NCBI RefSeq assembly: GCF_024171695.1
Contig: NZ_JAMTCF010000026.1
Span: 1-64,000, forward strand
Origin: Actinosynnema pretiosum
GTDB taxonomy: Bacteria; Actinomycetota; Actinomycetes; Mycobacteriales; Pseudonocardiaceae
DNA: 64,000 bases
Reading direction: 5' to 3'
Part shown: in pieces, positions 35,467 to 44,452 of the stretch
Layout of the letters: each line of letters begins with the position of its first letter
How positions within the stretch are numbered: position 1 is the stretch's first letter
Translations under genes and position numbers: made by a program
The notes under the pieces: model-generated
What the model was told of the DNA's origin: nothing
Seen by the model: only the letters and a program-made list of their open reading frames with translations
Database searches by the model: none

Positions 35467-35553
35467 GAAATTTTCGAGAAGCCCCGTTTGTGCGGGTCAG
35501 AACCCGCTGGTGTTAACAGATACGACACGCTCGGCGACACTCCGCACAGGCCG

Positions 35554-35582
35554 TTGGCCAGCCGACCGGACGCGGTTACGCT
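35554..35582 (+). promoter_or_regulatory. Promoter of DUF485-symporter operon
   Basis: TTGGCC (35554-35559), a 17-nt spacer and TACGCT (35577-35582) form a good primary-sigma promoter about 60 nt before ATG 35644. Confidence 0.55.
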
Positions 35583-35643
35583 GAGCGCCCGCAGCCGCCG
35601 TGCAGCCGCACGGGCCCGTGCCGCGAATCCGCGTGGAGGATTG

Positions 35644-36063
35644 ATGACCAAGGCGTTTCCGCCACCGGTGGAATCCCGGCACCAGCGGGCGGACGCGCGG
35701 GGATTCGCCACTTTCGACGATCCCGCACCCGCCCTGCTCGTCGACGAGGACGGCAATCCGGATTACGTCGCGATTCAGCAGAGCGAGGATTTCCGGGAAC
35801 TGCGCAGGCGCACCGCGCTGTTCGTCGTGCCCGCCATCCTGGGATTCCTCGCGTGGTACCTCGCGTACGTGGGCCTGTCCGCGTTCGCGCCCGACTTCAT
35901 GGCCACCAGGGTGTTCGGCGTGGTCAACGTCGGCCTGCTGCTCGGCCTGCTCCAGTTCGTCACCACCATCGCCCTGACCTTGGGCTACTCCCGATACGCC
36001 AGGCTCCGGCTGGACCCCAGGGTCGCCGCGGTCCGCGAGCTGACCGACGAGGACGGCAACTGA
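35644..36063 (+). CDS. DUF485 membrane protein (symporter partner)
   Basis: The 139-residue protein has a hydrophilic N-terminus and two membrane helices (LFVVPAILGFLAWYLAYVGL and a second near residue 95), matching DUF485/YjcH-type proteins. These are regularly encoded just before acetate-type SSS symporters and are thought to support them. GGAGGA precedes the ATG by a few bases, and the TGA overlaps the next ATG. Confidence 0.9.
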   Translation: MTKAFPPPVESRHQRADARGFATFDDPAPALLVDEDGNPDYVAIQQSEDFRELRRRTALFVVPAILGFLAWYLAYVGLSAFAPDFMATRVFGVVNVGLLLGLLQFVTTIALTLGYSRYARLRLDPRVAAVRELTDEDGN

Positions 36064-37640
36064 TGGGCGCCAACACGGCGGTCAACCTGGGCGTGTTCGG
36101 CGTCTTCGTGCTGATCACGCTGTTCGTGGTGTACCGGGCGGGCACCCGGAACGCGAGCGCTTCCGACTACTACGCCGCGGGGAGCAGCTTCACCGGCTCG
36201 CAGAACGGCGTCGCGCTCTCCGGCGACTTCCTTTCCGCCGCGTCGTTCCTGGGCATTTCCGGGAGCATCGCGGTGAACGGGTACGACGGGTTCCTGTACT
36301 CCATCGGCTGGGTCGTGTCCTGGTTGGTGGGGCTGATGCTCATCGCCGAGCGGCTGCGCAACACCGGCCGGTTCACCCTCGGGGACGTGCTGGCGTTCCG
36401 GATGCGCCAGCGGCCCGTCCGCGCGGCCACCGCCAACGTGACCCTCGTCATCTCGCTCTTCTACATGATCGCGCAGATGGCGGGCGCGGGCGCGCTCGTC
36501 TCGCTGCTGCTGGACGTGCAGAACGAGGCGGGGCAGGCGCTGGTCATCGCGGTCGTCGGCGTCGTCATGGTGCTGTACGTGCTGGTCGGCGGCATGAAGG
36601 GCACGACCTGGGTGCAGATCATCAAGGGCGTCCTGCTGCTGCTGTGCGTCACCATGCTGACGGTGTTCCTGCTCGGCAAGTTCGGGTTCAGCCTGTCGGC
36701 GCTGCTGGAGACCGCGAGCAGGCGCTCCCCGCTCGGCGACGAGGTGCTCGCGCCCGGCGCCCGCTACGGCGGCTCCGCGATCGCGCACATGGACTTCATC
36801 TCGCTGGCGCTGGCGCTGGTGCTGGGCACCGCGAGCCTGCCGCACGTGCTGATGCGCTTCTACACGGTGCCGAACGCGCGCGAGGCGCGGCGCTCGGTGG
36901 TCTGGGCGACCTCGCTGATGGCCACGTTCTACCTGTGCACGCTGGTCATCGGGTTCGGCGCGCTGGCCCTGGTCGGCGAGGACGCGATCAGCAAGGCGCC
37001 GGGCGGCGAGAACTCGGCCGCGCCGCTGCTGGCGTTCCACATCGGCGGGACGGTGCTGCTGGGCATCGTGTGCGCGGTGGCGTTCGCGACGATCCTGGCG
37101 GTGGTCGCCGGGCTGACCATGACCGCGTCGGCCTCGTTCGCGCACGACGTGTACGCGAACGTCATCAAGCGCGGGCAGGCCGACCCCCGGTCCGAGGTGC
37201 GGGTCGCCCGGCTGACCGCCGTGGTGGTCGGCGTGCTGGCGATCGGCGGCGGCATCGTGGCCAACGGGCAGAACGTGGCGTTCCTGGTGGCGCTGGCGTT
37301 CGCGCTGGCCGCGTCGGCGAACCTGTCCACGATCGTGTACTCGATGTTCTGGAAGCGGTTCAACACGAACGGGACGCTGTGGGCGCTGTACGGCGGCCTG
37401 GGGTCGTGCGTGGTGCTGATCGCGTTCTCCCCGGCCGTGTCCGGGTCGCCGACGTCGATCTTCCCCGGCGTGGACTTCCACTGGTTCCCGCTGGACAACC
37501 CCGGCCTGGTGTCGATCCCGCTGTCGTTCCTGTGCGGGTGGCTCGGCACGATCCTGTCGAAGGAGAAGGCCGACCCGGCGAAGCAGGCCGAGATGGAGGT
37601 CCGGTCGCTGACCGGGATCGGGTCCGGGTTGCAGCCCTGA
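36063..37640 (+). CDS. actP: Sodium/solute symporter, acetate permease (ActP) type
   Basis: The 525-residue polytopic protein has about 13 helices and the SSS family layout, with GVALSGDFLSAASFLGISG in the first core helices and YVLVGGMKGTTWVQIIKG in the middle. Close relatives carry acetate, pyruvate or other short monocarboxylates with sodium or protons; the exact substrate is not fixed by sequence. It is coupled to the DUF485 gene by a 1-nt overlap (TGATG) and is followed by a strong terminator. Confidence 0.88.
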   Translation: MGANTAVNLGVFGVFVLITLFVVYRAGTRNASASDYYAAGSSFTGSQNGVALSGDFLSAASFLGISGSIAVNGYDGFLYSIGWVVSWLVGLMLIAERLRNTGRFTLGDVLAFRMRQRPVRAATANVTLVISLFYMIAQMAGAGALVSLLLDVQNEAGQALVIAVVGVVMVLYVLVGGMKGTTWVQIIKGVLLLLCVTMLTVFLLGKFGFSLSALLETASRRSPLGDEVLAPGARYGGSAIAHMDFISLALALVLGTASLPHVLMRFYTVPNAREARRSVVWATSLMATFYLCTLVIGFGALALVGEDAISKAPGGENSAAPLLAFHIGGTVLLGIVCAVAFATILAVVAGLTMTASASFAHDVYANVIKRGQADPRSEVRVARLTAVVVGVLAIGGGIVANGQNVAFLVALAFALAASANLSTIVYSMFWKRFNTNGTLWALYGGLGSCVVLIAFSPAVSGSPTSIFPGVDFHWFPLDNPGLVSIPLSFLCGWLGTILSKEKADPAKQAEMEVRSLTGIGSGLQP

Positions 37641-37674
37641 TCCGGTGAGCAGCCCTGATCGGGTGAACTGACGA

Positions 37675-37708
37675 CGGTGGCCCGCGCCTGGGGAGGCGCG
37701 GGCCACCG
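37675..37708. terminator. Strong bidirectional hairpin terminator
   Basis: CGGTGGCCCGCGCCT (37675-37689) pairs perfectly with AGGCGCGGGCCACCG (37694-37708) around a GGGG loop, between the convergent symporter and ATP-grasp genes. Confidence 0.9.
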
Positions 37709-37724
37709 GTCGTCCGGGGGTCGG

Positions 37725-38594
37725 TCAGCCCGCCAGCGCGGCCCTGACCGCCGAGGCGAAGCGGAGCGGCGCGCCCGCGTCGGCCTGGCGGAAGCCCAGC
37801 GACGGCTCGACCAGCTCCAGCTCCAGCAGCAGCGGCGCTCCCCCCGGACCGGGGATCAGGTCGACCCGCGCGTACAGCAGCTCCGAGCGGCGCAGCCCGC
37901 AGCGGTCGGTCGCGGCGTCCAGCACGTCCTCGGCCAGCCGCCGGTACGCGGGGGGCGGGGTGGACGGGCCGAGCCGCTCCAGGACGTACAGGCCGGTCTC
38001 GTCGTAGACCGCGTCCTCGGTGAGCATCGCGCCCTTGGTGAACGCGTGCGAGTAGCGGCCCGCGAAGAACACCAGCGCCGTCTCGCCCGCGCTGTCCACC
38101 CCGGACTGGTAGGGCTGCACCAGCGCGGGCGCGGCCAGCTCGGCCAGGTGCCGCTCGGCGGTCGCCACGTCGTTCGGGGCGATCCGCAGCGCGCCGCGCG
38201 AGCCGGAGCCCACGGTCGGCTTCACCACGAACTCGACGTCGCGCGGCCAGTCGGCGAACCCGGCGGTCGCCAGCGCGGTGGGCACCACGGCGACCCCGTC
38301 CGAGGCCAGGTCGACCAGGTAGGCCTTGTCCGCGTTCCAGCGGACCACGGGGGCCGGGTTGGCCAGCGCGGGCAGCGAGTCGACCCACGGCAGGAAGGCG
38401 TCCAGCTTCTCCGGGTAGTCCCACGGGGTGCGCAGCACGACGAGGTCGGCGGCGGCTGCGGCCTCGCCCGCGTCCGGGCCGTCCCAGACCGAGTAGCTCG
38501 CGTGCACGCCGAGGTCGGCCAGCGCGCCGACCAGGGGCGCGTCGTCGACGTCGCCGTCCGCCAGCCGCTCGCAGGTGCTGAGGACGACCTTCAC
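37725..38594 (-). CDS. ATP-grasp domain protein
   Basis: The 289-residue protein shows the ATP-grasp pattern: a Rossmann-like start (VVLRTPWDYPEKLDAFL), an ATP-binding loop (FVVKPTVGSGSRGALRI) and C-terminal LELVEPSLGFRQ with the metal-binding Glu/Asn-type residues. RimK/glutathione synthetase-like relatives form amide or peptide bonds. The substrate is unknown. GTG 38594 overlaps the TGA of the small upstream gene, so they form an operon. Confidence 0.82.
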   Translation of the reverse strand: MKVVLSTCERLADGDVDDAPLVGALADLGVHASYSVWDGPDAGEAAAAADLVVLRTPWDYPEKLDAFLPWVDSLPALANPAPVVRWNADKAYLVDLASDGVAVVPTALATAGFADWPRDVEFVVKPTVGSGSRGALRIAPNDVATAERHLAELAAPALVQPYQSGVDSAGETALVFFAGRYSHAFTKGAMLTEDAVYDETGLYVLERLGPSTPPPAYRRLAEDVLDAATDRCGLRRSELLYARVDLIPGPGGAPLLLELELVEPSLGFRQADAGAPLRFASAVRAALAG

Positions 38595-38878
38595 CGGCGG
38601 GCCATCTTCCTGCGGTGGCCGGGGCCGATCTTCAGCGCGTCGCTGGTCTCGCGGTCCCACTCGGCCGCGTCCAGGTCCGCGACGGCCTCGACGACCTTCT
38701 CGGCGGTCTCGACGTCCGGCAGGACCAGGTCGCCCATGGCGCCGTCCGCGCCGACCAGCACGACCCGCGCGCCCGCCCGCCCGATGTTCTCCACGACGGC
38801 GCGCGAGGGCTTGCCGTGGGCCGCCACGAAAGCCGACGCCGCCCGGACGCCTCCAGCGATCTTCTTGTCCTCTGCCAC
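38591..38878 (-). CDS. Small conserved hypothetical protein
   Basis: The 95-residue, mixed alpha/beta protein contains VLVGADGAMGDLVLPDVETAEKVVEAV and ends KIGPGHRRKMARR. I do not recognise the family. It heads a two-gene operon with the ATP-grasp enzyme (GTGA overlap), so a linked role is likely. The GTG start is 7 nt after a TACCCT element, suggesting leaderless translation. Confidence 0.7.
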   Translation of the reverse strand: MAEDKKIAGGVRAASAFVAAHGKPSRAVVENIGRAGARVVLVGADGAMGDLVLPDVETAEKVVEAVADLDAAEWDRETSDALKIGPGHRRKMARR

Positions 38879-38885
38879 GCCCGCC

Positions 38886-38891
38886 AGGGTA
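38886..38891 (-). promoter_or_regulatory. -10 element for leaderless small gene
   Basis: The minus strand reads TACCCT at 38891-38886, 7 nt before GTG 38878, with no ribosome site. Confidence 0.45.
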
Positions 38892-38910
38892 GGTGCTGCG
38901 GGTAATTTCC

Positions 38911-40524
38911 GTGCACGTGACCGAATCCACGACCCACGCCCAGCTCGTCGACGGCTTCCTCCGCTGGCACTTCGACGCCAACCCCGGTTCGGCGGCCATG
39001 CTCGGCTCGCTCGACCACGACCGGACGCTCGGCGACTTCACCGCCGAGGCGTTCCTGGCGCAGGAGCGGCAGGCCCGGACCTGGCTCGACCGGTTCACCG
39101 AGGCCACCCCGACCGACCCGGCCGACGCGGTGGACCGGGCGCTGGTGGTGTCGGTGCTGCGCGGGGCGCGCGCCAAGGCCGAGTGGCCCGCGTGGCGGCG
39201 CGACCCGTCCACCTACACCGGCGCGGTGCTGTTCCCGCTGTTCTCCGCGTTCCTGAACCGGTTGCGGCCCGAGGCCGAGCTGGTCGACGCGGTGCTGGCC
39301 AGGCTCGCCGAGGTGCCGTCGGTGCTGGCCGCGTGCCGGGCGAACCTGTCGCCGGAGCTGGCCTCGCCCAAGATCGTGCTGCGGGGCGCGGCGCAGGCCC
39401 GCGCCGGGCGGGCGTTCCTGACCGGGACGCTGCCCTCCGAGGTGGCGGACGCGGACCTGCGGGCGCGGGTCGCGCAGGCGGCCGAGCCCGCGGCGGTGGC
39501 GTTCGACGAGCTGGCGGCGTTCCTGGAGTCGTTCGCGGAGACCGCGCGCGGGAACTGGCGGATGGGCGAGGAGCTGTACTCGCGGCTGCTGACCGAGCAG
39601 GAGCTGCTCGGCTACGGGGCCTCGGAGCTGCACGAGCGCGGCAGGTCCGCGTACGCGGAGCTGGAGGCCGAGATGCGGGCGCTGGCCGGGGCCGACGACT
39701 GGCACTCGGTGATGCTCGCGCTGCAGGAGGACCACCCGCCGACGCCGGAGGCGATGCGCGCGGAGTACGAGGCGGAGACGCGGCGGGCGCGGGAGTTCCT
39801 GGTGGAGCGGGGGCTGGTGACGCTGGCCGACGGCGAGGAGTGCCGGGTGGTGCCCTCCCCCGCGTTCCAGCGGCCGGTGCTGTCGGTGGCCTCGTACATG
39901 CAGCCGCCGCCGCTGACCGACTCGCGGCTCGGGCACTTCTTCGTGCCCACCCCGCCGGAGGAGTTCACCGCCGACCAGGTCGCGCAGCGGCTGCGCACCA
40001 ACTCGCGGTCGCAGCTGGCCACGATCGCGGTGCACGAGGCGTACCCCGGCCACCACTGGCACCTGTCGTGGCTGGCGACGCAGGACCGGACCGTGCGCAA
40101 GGTGTTCCGGACGCCGTACTTCTCCGAGGGCTGGGCGCTGTACTCGGAGAAGCTGCTGCGCGAGCAGGGGTACTTCACCGAGCGGGCGCAGGAGCTGGCG
40201 CACGTGGAGGCGCGGCTGTTCCGGGCGGCGCGGATGGTGGTGGACACGGCGCTGCACTGCGGCGACATGACCGCGGCGCAGGCCGAGGAGTTCATGGTGA
40301 CGAAGGCGTCGCTGACGCCGGGCACCGCCGAGGGCGAGGTGACCCGGTACTGCGCGTGGCCGACGCAGGCGCCGTCCTACCTGACCGGGGCGCTGGAGAT
40401 CGAGCGGATCCGGGGCGAGTACCTGGACGAGGGGCGCGGGACGCTGCGGGAGTTCCACGACCTGATCGCCGGGTCGGGCGCGCTGCCGCTGGGGTTGGCG
40501 CGGCAGGTCGTGCTGGGGCGGTAG
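38911..40524 (+). CDS. DUF885 family protein (putative zinc carboxypeptidase-like)
   Basis: The 537-residue protein fits the DUF885 family, with the metallopeptidase-like helix HEAYPGHHWH near residue 378 and a downstream FSEGWALYSEKL block holding the second Glu. Family members are predicted metal-dependent peptidases but few are characterised. No signal peptide is seen. Several GTGs at the start are possible (38893, 38911, 38917); 38911 was taken because it leaves room for the divergent promoter. Confidence 0.82.
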   Translation: MHVTESTTHAQLVDGFLRWHFDANPGSAAMLGSLDHDRTLGDFTAEAFLAQERQARTWLDRFTEATPTDPADAVDRALVVSVLRGARAKAEWPAWRRDPSTYTGAVLFPLFSAFLNRLRPEAELVDAVLARLAEVPSVLAACRANLSPELASPKIVLRGAAQARAGRAFLTGTLPSEVADADLRARVAQAAEPAAVAFDELAAFLESFAETARGNWRMGEELYSRLLTEQELLGYGASELHERGRSAYAELEAEMRALAGADDWHSVMLALQEDHPPTPEAMRAEYEAETRRAREFLVERGLVTLADGEECRVVPSPAFQRPVLSVASYMQPPPLTDSRLGHFFVPTPPEEFTADQVAQRLRTNSRSQLATIAVHEAYPGHHWHLSWLATQDRTVRKVFRTPYFSEGWALYSEKLLREQGYFTERAQELAHVEARLFRAARMVVDTALHCGDMTAAQAEEFMVTKASLTPGTAEGEVTRYCAWPTQAPSYLTGALEIERIRGEYLDEGRGTLREFHDLIAGSGALPLGLARQVVLGR

Positions 40525-40675
40525 CGCCCGGTGGGTGGGACCGGTGGTCGCGCGGGAACAGGGCGGCCACCGGTCGCGCTGGAGGGCGTGTGGCCGCGTT
40601 CGCGCGGTGTGGTCGGCGGTGCCGAGAGCTGTGAAGTCCCGTTAGCTGAAGTCCTGAGAGCACGGAGGTGCGGTA

Positions 40676-41647
40676 ATGCCCAAGGCGGTCCTGGTTCGCG
40701 CGCACGGCGGGTCCGACGCGCTGGAGCACGCCGAGGTCGGGCCACTGGAGGCGGGCGCCGGTCAGGTGCTGGTCGACGTGGCCGCGGCGGGGGTCAACTA
40801 CATCGACACCTACCACCGGTCGGGCCTGTACCCGGTGCCGCTGCCGTTCGGGCTCGGCCAGGAGGGCTCCGGCCGGGTGCGGGCGGTCGGCGAGGGCGTC
40901 GACGGGGTCGCGGTGGGCGACCGGGTGGCCTGGTACTCGGCGGCGGGCAGCTACGCCGAGCAGGTCGTGCTGCCCGAGGTCTCGGTGGTGCCGGTGCCCG
41001 AGGGGGTGTCGGACGACGTGGCGGCGGCGCTGCTGCTCCAGGGGTTGACCGCGCACTACCTGGTCGCGTCGACCTACCCGGTTCAGGAGGGCGACGCGGT
41101 GCTCGTGCACGCGGCGGCGGGCGGGGTCGGGCTGCTGCTGACCCAGCTGGCGAAGGCGCGCGGCGGGCGGGTGATCGCGACGGTGTCCACCGACGCGAAG
41201 GCGGAGCTGGCGCGCGGGGCGGGCGCGGACGAGGTGGTCCGGTACGACCGGGAGGACTTCGCCGCGCGGGTGCGCGAGCTGACCGGCGGCGAGGGCGTGG
41301 CGGCGGTGTACGACGGCGTCGGGCGCAGCACGTTCGACGGCAGCCTGGCCAGCCTGCGCGTGCGCGGGGTGCTGGCGCTGTACGGCGCGGCGAGCGGCCC
41401 GGTGCCGCCGGTGGACCCGCAGCGGCTGAACGCGGCCGGTTCGGTGTTCCTGACCCGGCCGACCCTGGCCGCGCACGTGCTGAAGGCCGAGGAGCGCGCG
41501 TGGCGGACCGGGGAGCTGTTCGCGGCGGTGCGGGAGGGGAAGCTGGACGTGCGGATCGGCGGCCGGTACCCGCTGGCCGACGCGGCTCGGGCGCACGACG
41601 ACCTGGAGGGGCGCAGGACCACCGGGAAGCTGCTGCTGATCCCGTGA
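40676..41647 (+). CDS. NADPH:quinone oxidoreductase (zeta-crystallin type)
   Basis: This 323-residue MDR enzyme lacks zinc ligands. It has VNYIDTYHRSGLYPVPLPFGLGQE near residue 45 (VNYIDTYHR is diagnostic) and the NADPH site AAAGGVGLLLTQLAKARG. It reduces quinones with NADPH. GGAGGTG precedes ATG 40676. It is monocistronic, closed by a strong terminator. Confidence 0.93.
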   Translation: MPKAVLVRAHGGSDALEHAEVGPLEAGAGQVLVDVAAAGVNYIDTYHRSGLYPVPLPFGLGQEGSGRVRAVGEGVDGVAVGDRVAWYSAAGSYAEQVVLPEVSVVPVPEGVSDDVAAALLLQGLTAHYLVASTYPVQEGDAVLVHAAAGGVGLLLTQLAKARGGRVIATVSTDAKAELARGAGADEVVRYDREDFAARVRELTGGEGVAAVYDGVGRSTFDGSLASLRVRGVLALYGAASGPVPPVDPQRLNAAGSVFLTRPTLAAHVLKAEERAWRTGELFAAVREGKLDVRIGGRYPLADAARAHDDLEGRRTTGKLLLIP

Positions 41648-41676
41648 CGGGCTGATCCGCCCCGCTCAGAGTCAGG

Positions 41677-41720
41677 ACGCGGGAGAGCCCCGGCAGCCTC
41701 GTGCCGGGGCTCTCCCGCGT
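41677..41720. terminator. Strong bidirectional hairpin terminator
   Basis: A perfect 19-bp stem (ACGCGGGAGAGCCCCGGCA at 41677-41695 with its complement at 41702-41720) and a 6-nt loop lie between the convergent quinone oxidoreductase and FKBP genes. Confidence 0.92.
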
Positions 41721-41746
41721 GTTGGGCCGTTCGGGTGCTCTCGGGA

Positions 41747-42334
41747 CTACTTGACGCTGACCGCGTCCACCACGAACAGCAGCGTCTCGCCGCCCTTGAT
41801 GCCCTGGTTGCCCTGCGGGCCGTAGCCGAGGTCGGACGGGATGACCAGCAGGCGGCGACCGCCCTCCTTGATGCCGACCAGGCCCTGGTTCCAGCCCGTG
41901 ATGACCGGGGCGTTGCCCAGGTCCTCGACGTCGAAGGTGGCGCCGCGCTCGAAGGACGAGTCGGCGGTCTTGCCGTCGCTGAAGGTCACCAGCTCGTAGT
42001 TGACGGTCACCGTGGAGCCCTGCTTGGCCTCGGCGCCCTCGCCCTCCTTGAGGTCGCGGGTGAGCAGGCCGTCCTGCGGGGCGCAGTCCCGGGGGACGGT
42101 GATGGTCGGCTTCTGGCCGAACTCGCCGCCGACCTGGTACTGCTCCGGCTGGCAGGGCGGGCCGGAGGGCTTGCTGACCTTGTTGCCGCCGGTCTGCGCG
42201 GCGGGCGCGGTGGCGGCGGGGGTGTTCTCCCCGGTCTGGGTGGACGGGCGGTCGCTGGGGGTGCAGGCGGTCAGCGCCACTCCGGCGGACAGCAAGGACA
42301 CGAGAGCCAGGGCCGATCGGCCGACGGTACGCAT
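41747..42334 (-). CDS. FKBP-type peptidyl-prolyl isomerase, lipoprotein
   Basis: The 195-residue protein has a lipoprotein signal with lipobox LTAC and Cys24 as the lipidation site, a short disordered spacer, then an FKBP domain (GSTVTVNYELVTFSDGKTADSS, ITGWNQGLVGIKEGGRRLLVIP). It should act on proline bonds of exported proteins at the outer face of the membrane. ATG 42334 gives a proper signal peptide; the open frame extends to 42430. A TAAGCT element lies 8 nt upstream. Confidence 0.93.
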   Translation of the reverse strand: MRTVGRSALALVSLLSAGVALTACTPSDRPSTQTGENTPAATAPAAQTGGNKVSKPSGPPCQPEQYQVGGEFGQKPTITVPRDCAPQDGLLTRDLKEGEGAEAKQGSTVTVNYELVTFSDGKTADSSFERGATFDVEDLGNAPVITGWNQGLVGIKEGGRRLLVIPSDLGYGPQGNQGIKGGETLLFVVDAVSVK

Positions 42335-42342
42335 GGTCGTCG

Positions 42343-42348
42343 AGCTTA
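42343..42348 (-). promoter_or_regulatory. -10 element for FKBP gene
   Basis: The minus strand reads TAAGCT at 42348-42343, 8 nt before ATG 42334, and no Shine-Dalgarno sequence is seen. It is a leaderless-type arrangement. Confidence 0.4.
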
Positions 42349-42441
42349 TGGGGCGCGTCCGGGGACGTCTCGCCCAGGTCACCCGCGCAGGGTGGTCGGG
42401 CGGTCGGGAAAATTCACTGAAAATGTCCAACCAAATACGCC

Positions 42442-42470
42442 TTCCGCAAAACTGCGGCCCCGCGTACAGT
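42442..42470 (+). promoter_or_regulatory. Promoter with overlapping palindrome for 2-TM/cupin genes
   Basis: TTCCGC (42442-42447), a 17-nt spacer and TACAGT (42465-42470) form a promoter about 63 nt before GTG 42540. CCGCA-AAAC-TGCGG (42444-42457) overlaps its -35 and spacer and could be an operator. Confidence 0.55.
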
Positions 42471-42539
42471 TGCTTCCCGCGTCAACCATAACACCACGCG
42501 GCACTGATCCGTTCGTGTGCCGACCAAGGAGGTGACACC

Positions 42540-43547
42540 GTGTCGGCGGAGCCTGACGGCGTCCGCATGAAGCTGTTGGTGGAATTGTTCTGGACCCGGA
42601 CCGGGCTTCTCCTGCTGATACTCGTGACCACTTCCGGGGTCTCGATGGTGATTTCCAGCGGGATGGAACAGGGCACGGCCAGGAACCTGGTCGCCTCGCT
42701 GGGCGCCAGCACGATGGTGTCCGCGGTCGTCGGGTTCACCCAGACGCTCGTGACCAGCACGGCCACCCGCCGCGCCATGGTCGACCCGGTGGTCGCGGAG
42801 AGCCGGAAGGCGCTGCGCGAGCTGACCGACGAGTACCGCGCGCTGGACCGCGAGTTCTTCCCCAGCCACGTGTTCGAGCCGACGGCCAGGCCGGACCCCG
42901 CGTTCAACCAGCTCATGATGCAGGACCTGGAGCGCACCAGGCTGTACTGCTTCCGCGGGTTCGCGGGGCGCTACGCCGCGTCCCGCCTGCTGCTGGCCAA
43001 GTCCGAGTGCGAGCTGCGCGTGGTGCTCGCCGACCCGGCCGACGAGGACGCGATCACCGGCAGGGCCAGGTACCTGCTGCGCAACGCGGGTTCCGACGGC
43101 GACTACGACACCATCCGCGCCGACCTGCGCGAGCAGGTCGCGGTCGGCCTGGTGGGCCTGTTCCTGGCGCGGGGGCGGGCCAGCCGGATCGACGTGACCA
43201 TCGTGTCCGACCCGCCGCTGGACCGGCTGGAGCTGTTCGACGACAGCGCCTGGCTGACCCTGTACACCGGGACCGCTTCCGGTTCGATGCGGCTCTACCC
43301 GCGCACGCTGAGGTTCTCCGAGGGCTCCTTTCTCTACGGGATGGAAAGGGCCGAGTTCCTCAGGATCAGCAATTCCAAGGCGGGGTTCCACTTCTCGCTG
43401 ACTCCCGCGACCACTCGGGCTGACTTCTTCGCGCTCTTCGAGAAGATCACCGGGACCGCATTGACGGAACCGGCGTTCGACGCACTGGAGGCGAAGTTCC
43501 ACCACTTCCGCCGGGAATTCTCCGCCTCTGCTCAGTTGGGGAGCTGA
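42540..43547 (+). CDS. Two-TM membrane protein with PLD-like unknown domain
   Basis: The 335-residue protein has two N-terminal helices (about 22-40 and 50-72), a helical linker with many charged residues, and a C-terminal domain. The domain contains ELRVVLADPADEDAI near residue 158 and IDVTIVSDPPLDRLELFDDS, then LYPRTLRFSEGSFLYG. The pattern recalls, loosely, PLD-like sensor domains that lack HKD residues; this is a guess. An excellent ribosome site (AAGGAGGTGA) precedes GTG 42540. A promoter with an overlapping palindrome is upstream, and the cupin gene follows 6 nt later. Confidence 0.72.
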   Translation: MSAEPDGVRMKLLVELFWTRTGLLLLILVTTSGVSMVISSGMEQGTARNLVASLGASTMVSAVVGFTQTLVTSTATRRAMVDPVVAESRKALRELTDEYRALDREFFPSHVFEPTARPDPAFNQLMMQDLERTRLYCFRGFAGRYAASRLLLAKSECELRVVLADPADEDAITGRARYLLRNAGSDGDYDTIRADLREQVAVGLVGLFLARGRASRIDVTIVSDPPLDRLELFDDSAWLTLYTGTASGSMRLYPRTLRFSEGSFLYGMERAEFLRISNSKAGFHFSLTPATTRADFFALFEKITGTALTEPAFDALEAKFHHFRREFSASAQLGS

Positions 43548-43553
43548 TAAGCA

Positions 43554-44201
43554 GTGCAGACCCACACCACCGGGTTCTCCGCCCTCGCGGAACTCGCCGC
43601 CCTCGTCTCGGACGACCACCCACCCGGCCCCGCGAACTGGGACCGGGTCGCGGAGTGCTTCTCCGCGTGGGCCTGCGCTCCGGGGCTGCGCGAGCGGGTG
43701 CGCGAGGACCTGCGCTCGCTCGGCCCGAGGGAGGAGATGCGCGTGGTGGCCCGGTCCCGCGAGACGACGACGCACTTCGCCTGGTGCCTGCGGGACGAGC
43801 CCGCCGAGCCGTTCACGTTCTGGCTGCACGAGTACAAGCCGCAGCGGGACTGGCGGCCGGGCTACGCCGACTCCGTCCACAACCACCGCTACCACTTCTG
43901 CACGGTCATCCTGTCCGGCGGCTACCTGCACGAGCGCTACCGCGTGCGGCTGGCGCCCGAGGGCACGGCGATCTCCGAGGTCGCCCCGCTGCGCAGCGCC
44001 GACTGCCGGGCCGGGGTGTCCGGGACCATGCTGGCGCACGAGTTCCACCGCATCCCGCGCGCGATCGACGGGACGATGACGTTCCTGGTCAAGTCGCGGG
44101 CGGTGAGCCCGTGGAGCCTGTCCTACGACCCCGGCACCGGGACCAGCCACCGGCACGTGCCGGTGGAGGCGCGCTGGGAGGTGCTGACCGGGAGGTTGTG
44201 A
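43554..44201 (+). CDS. Cysteine-dioxygenase-like cupin
   Basis: The 215-residue protein has a cupin motif with His109-x-His111 and Cys116 in VHNHRYHFCTVILSGG, resembling the HxHxxxxC-L-G pattern of thiol dioxygenases. A third candidate His (His162 or His165 in AHEFHRI) would complete a 3-His iron site. Thiol dioxygenases oxidise cysteine or related thiols with O2. The substrate is unknown and the sequence is divergent. GTG 43554 has GGGGAG about 10 nt upstream. It is in an operon with the two-TM protein. Confidence 0.72.
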   Translation: MQTHTTGFSALAELAALVSDDHPPGPANWDRVAECFSAWACAPGLRERVREDLRSLGPREEMRVVARSRETTTHFAWCLRDEPAEPFTFWLHEYKPQRDWRPGYADSVHNHRYHFCTVILSGGYLHERYRVRLAPEGTAISEVAPLRSADCRAGVSGTMLAHEFHRIPRAIDGTMTFLVKSRAVSPWSLSYDPGTGTSHRHVPVEARWEVLTGRL

Positions 44202-44452
44202 CACGCGTTCACCTCGTCGGGCTTCACCCGTGCGGGGCTGCCCGGTTCCGGAGCGTTTCCACCCGGCCGGGCCACCCCGCCGCCGGACCGTTCCCCGTGC
44301 TGGGCGGCGGTCCTGCGCCCCGGACGCGCGGCCCCCTCCCCCGCGCGACCGGTCCGGGGGCCCGACCCGCCCCGCCGAGCGGGCGCTCTTCGGGCACCCT
44401 GAGGGCTCGCGCGCCGCCATACCATCGGCCCACCCGGCTCTGGGAGGGTCCG

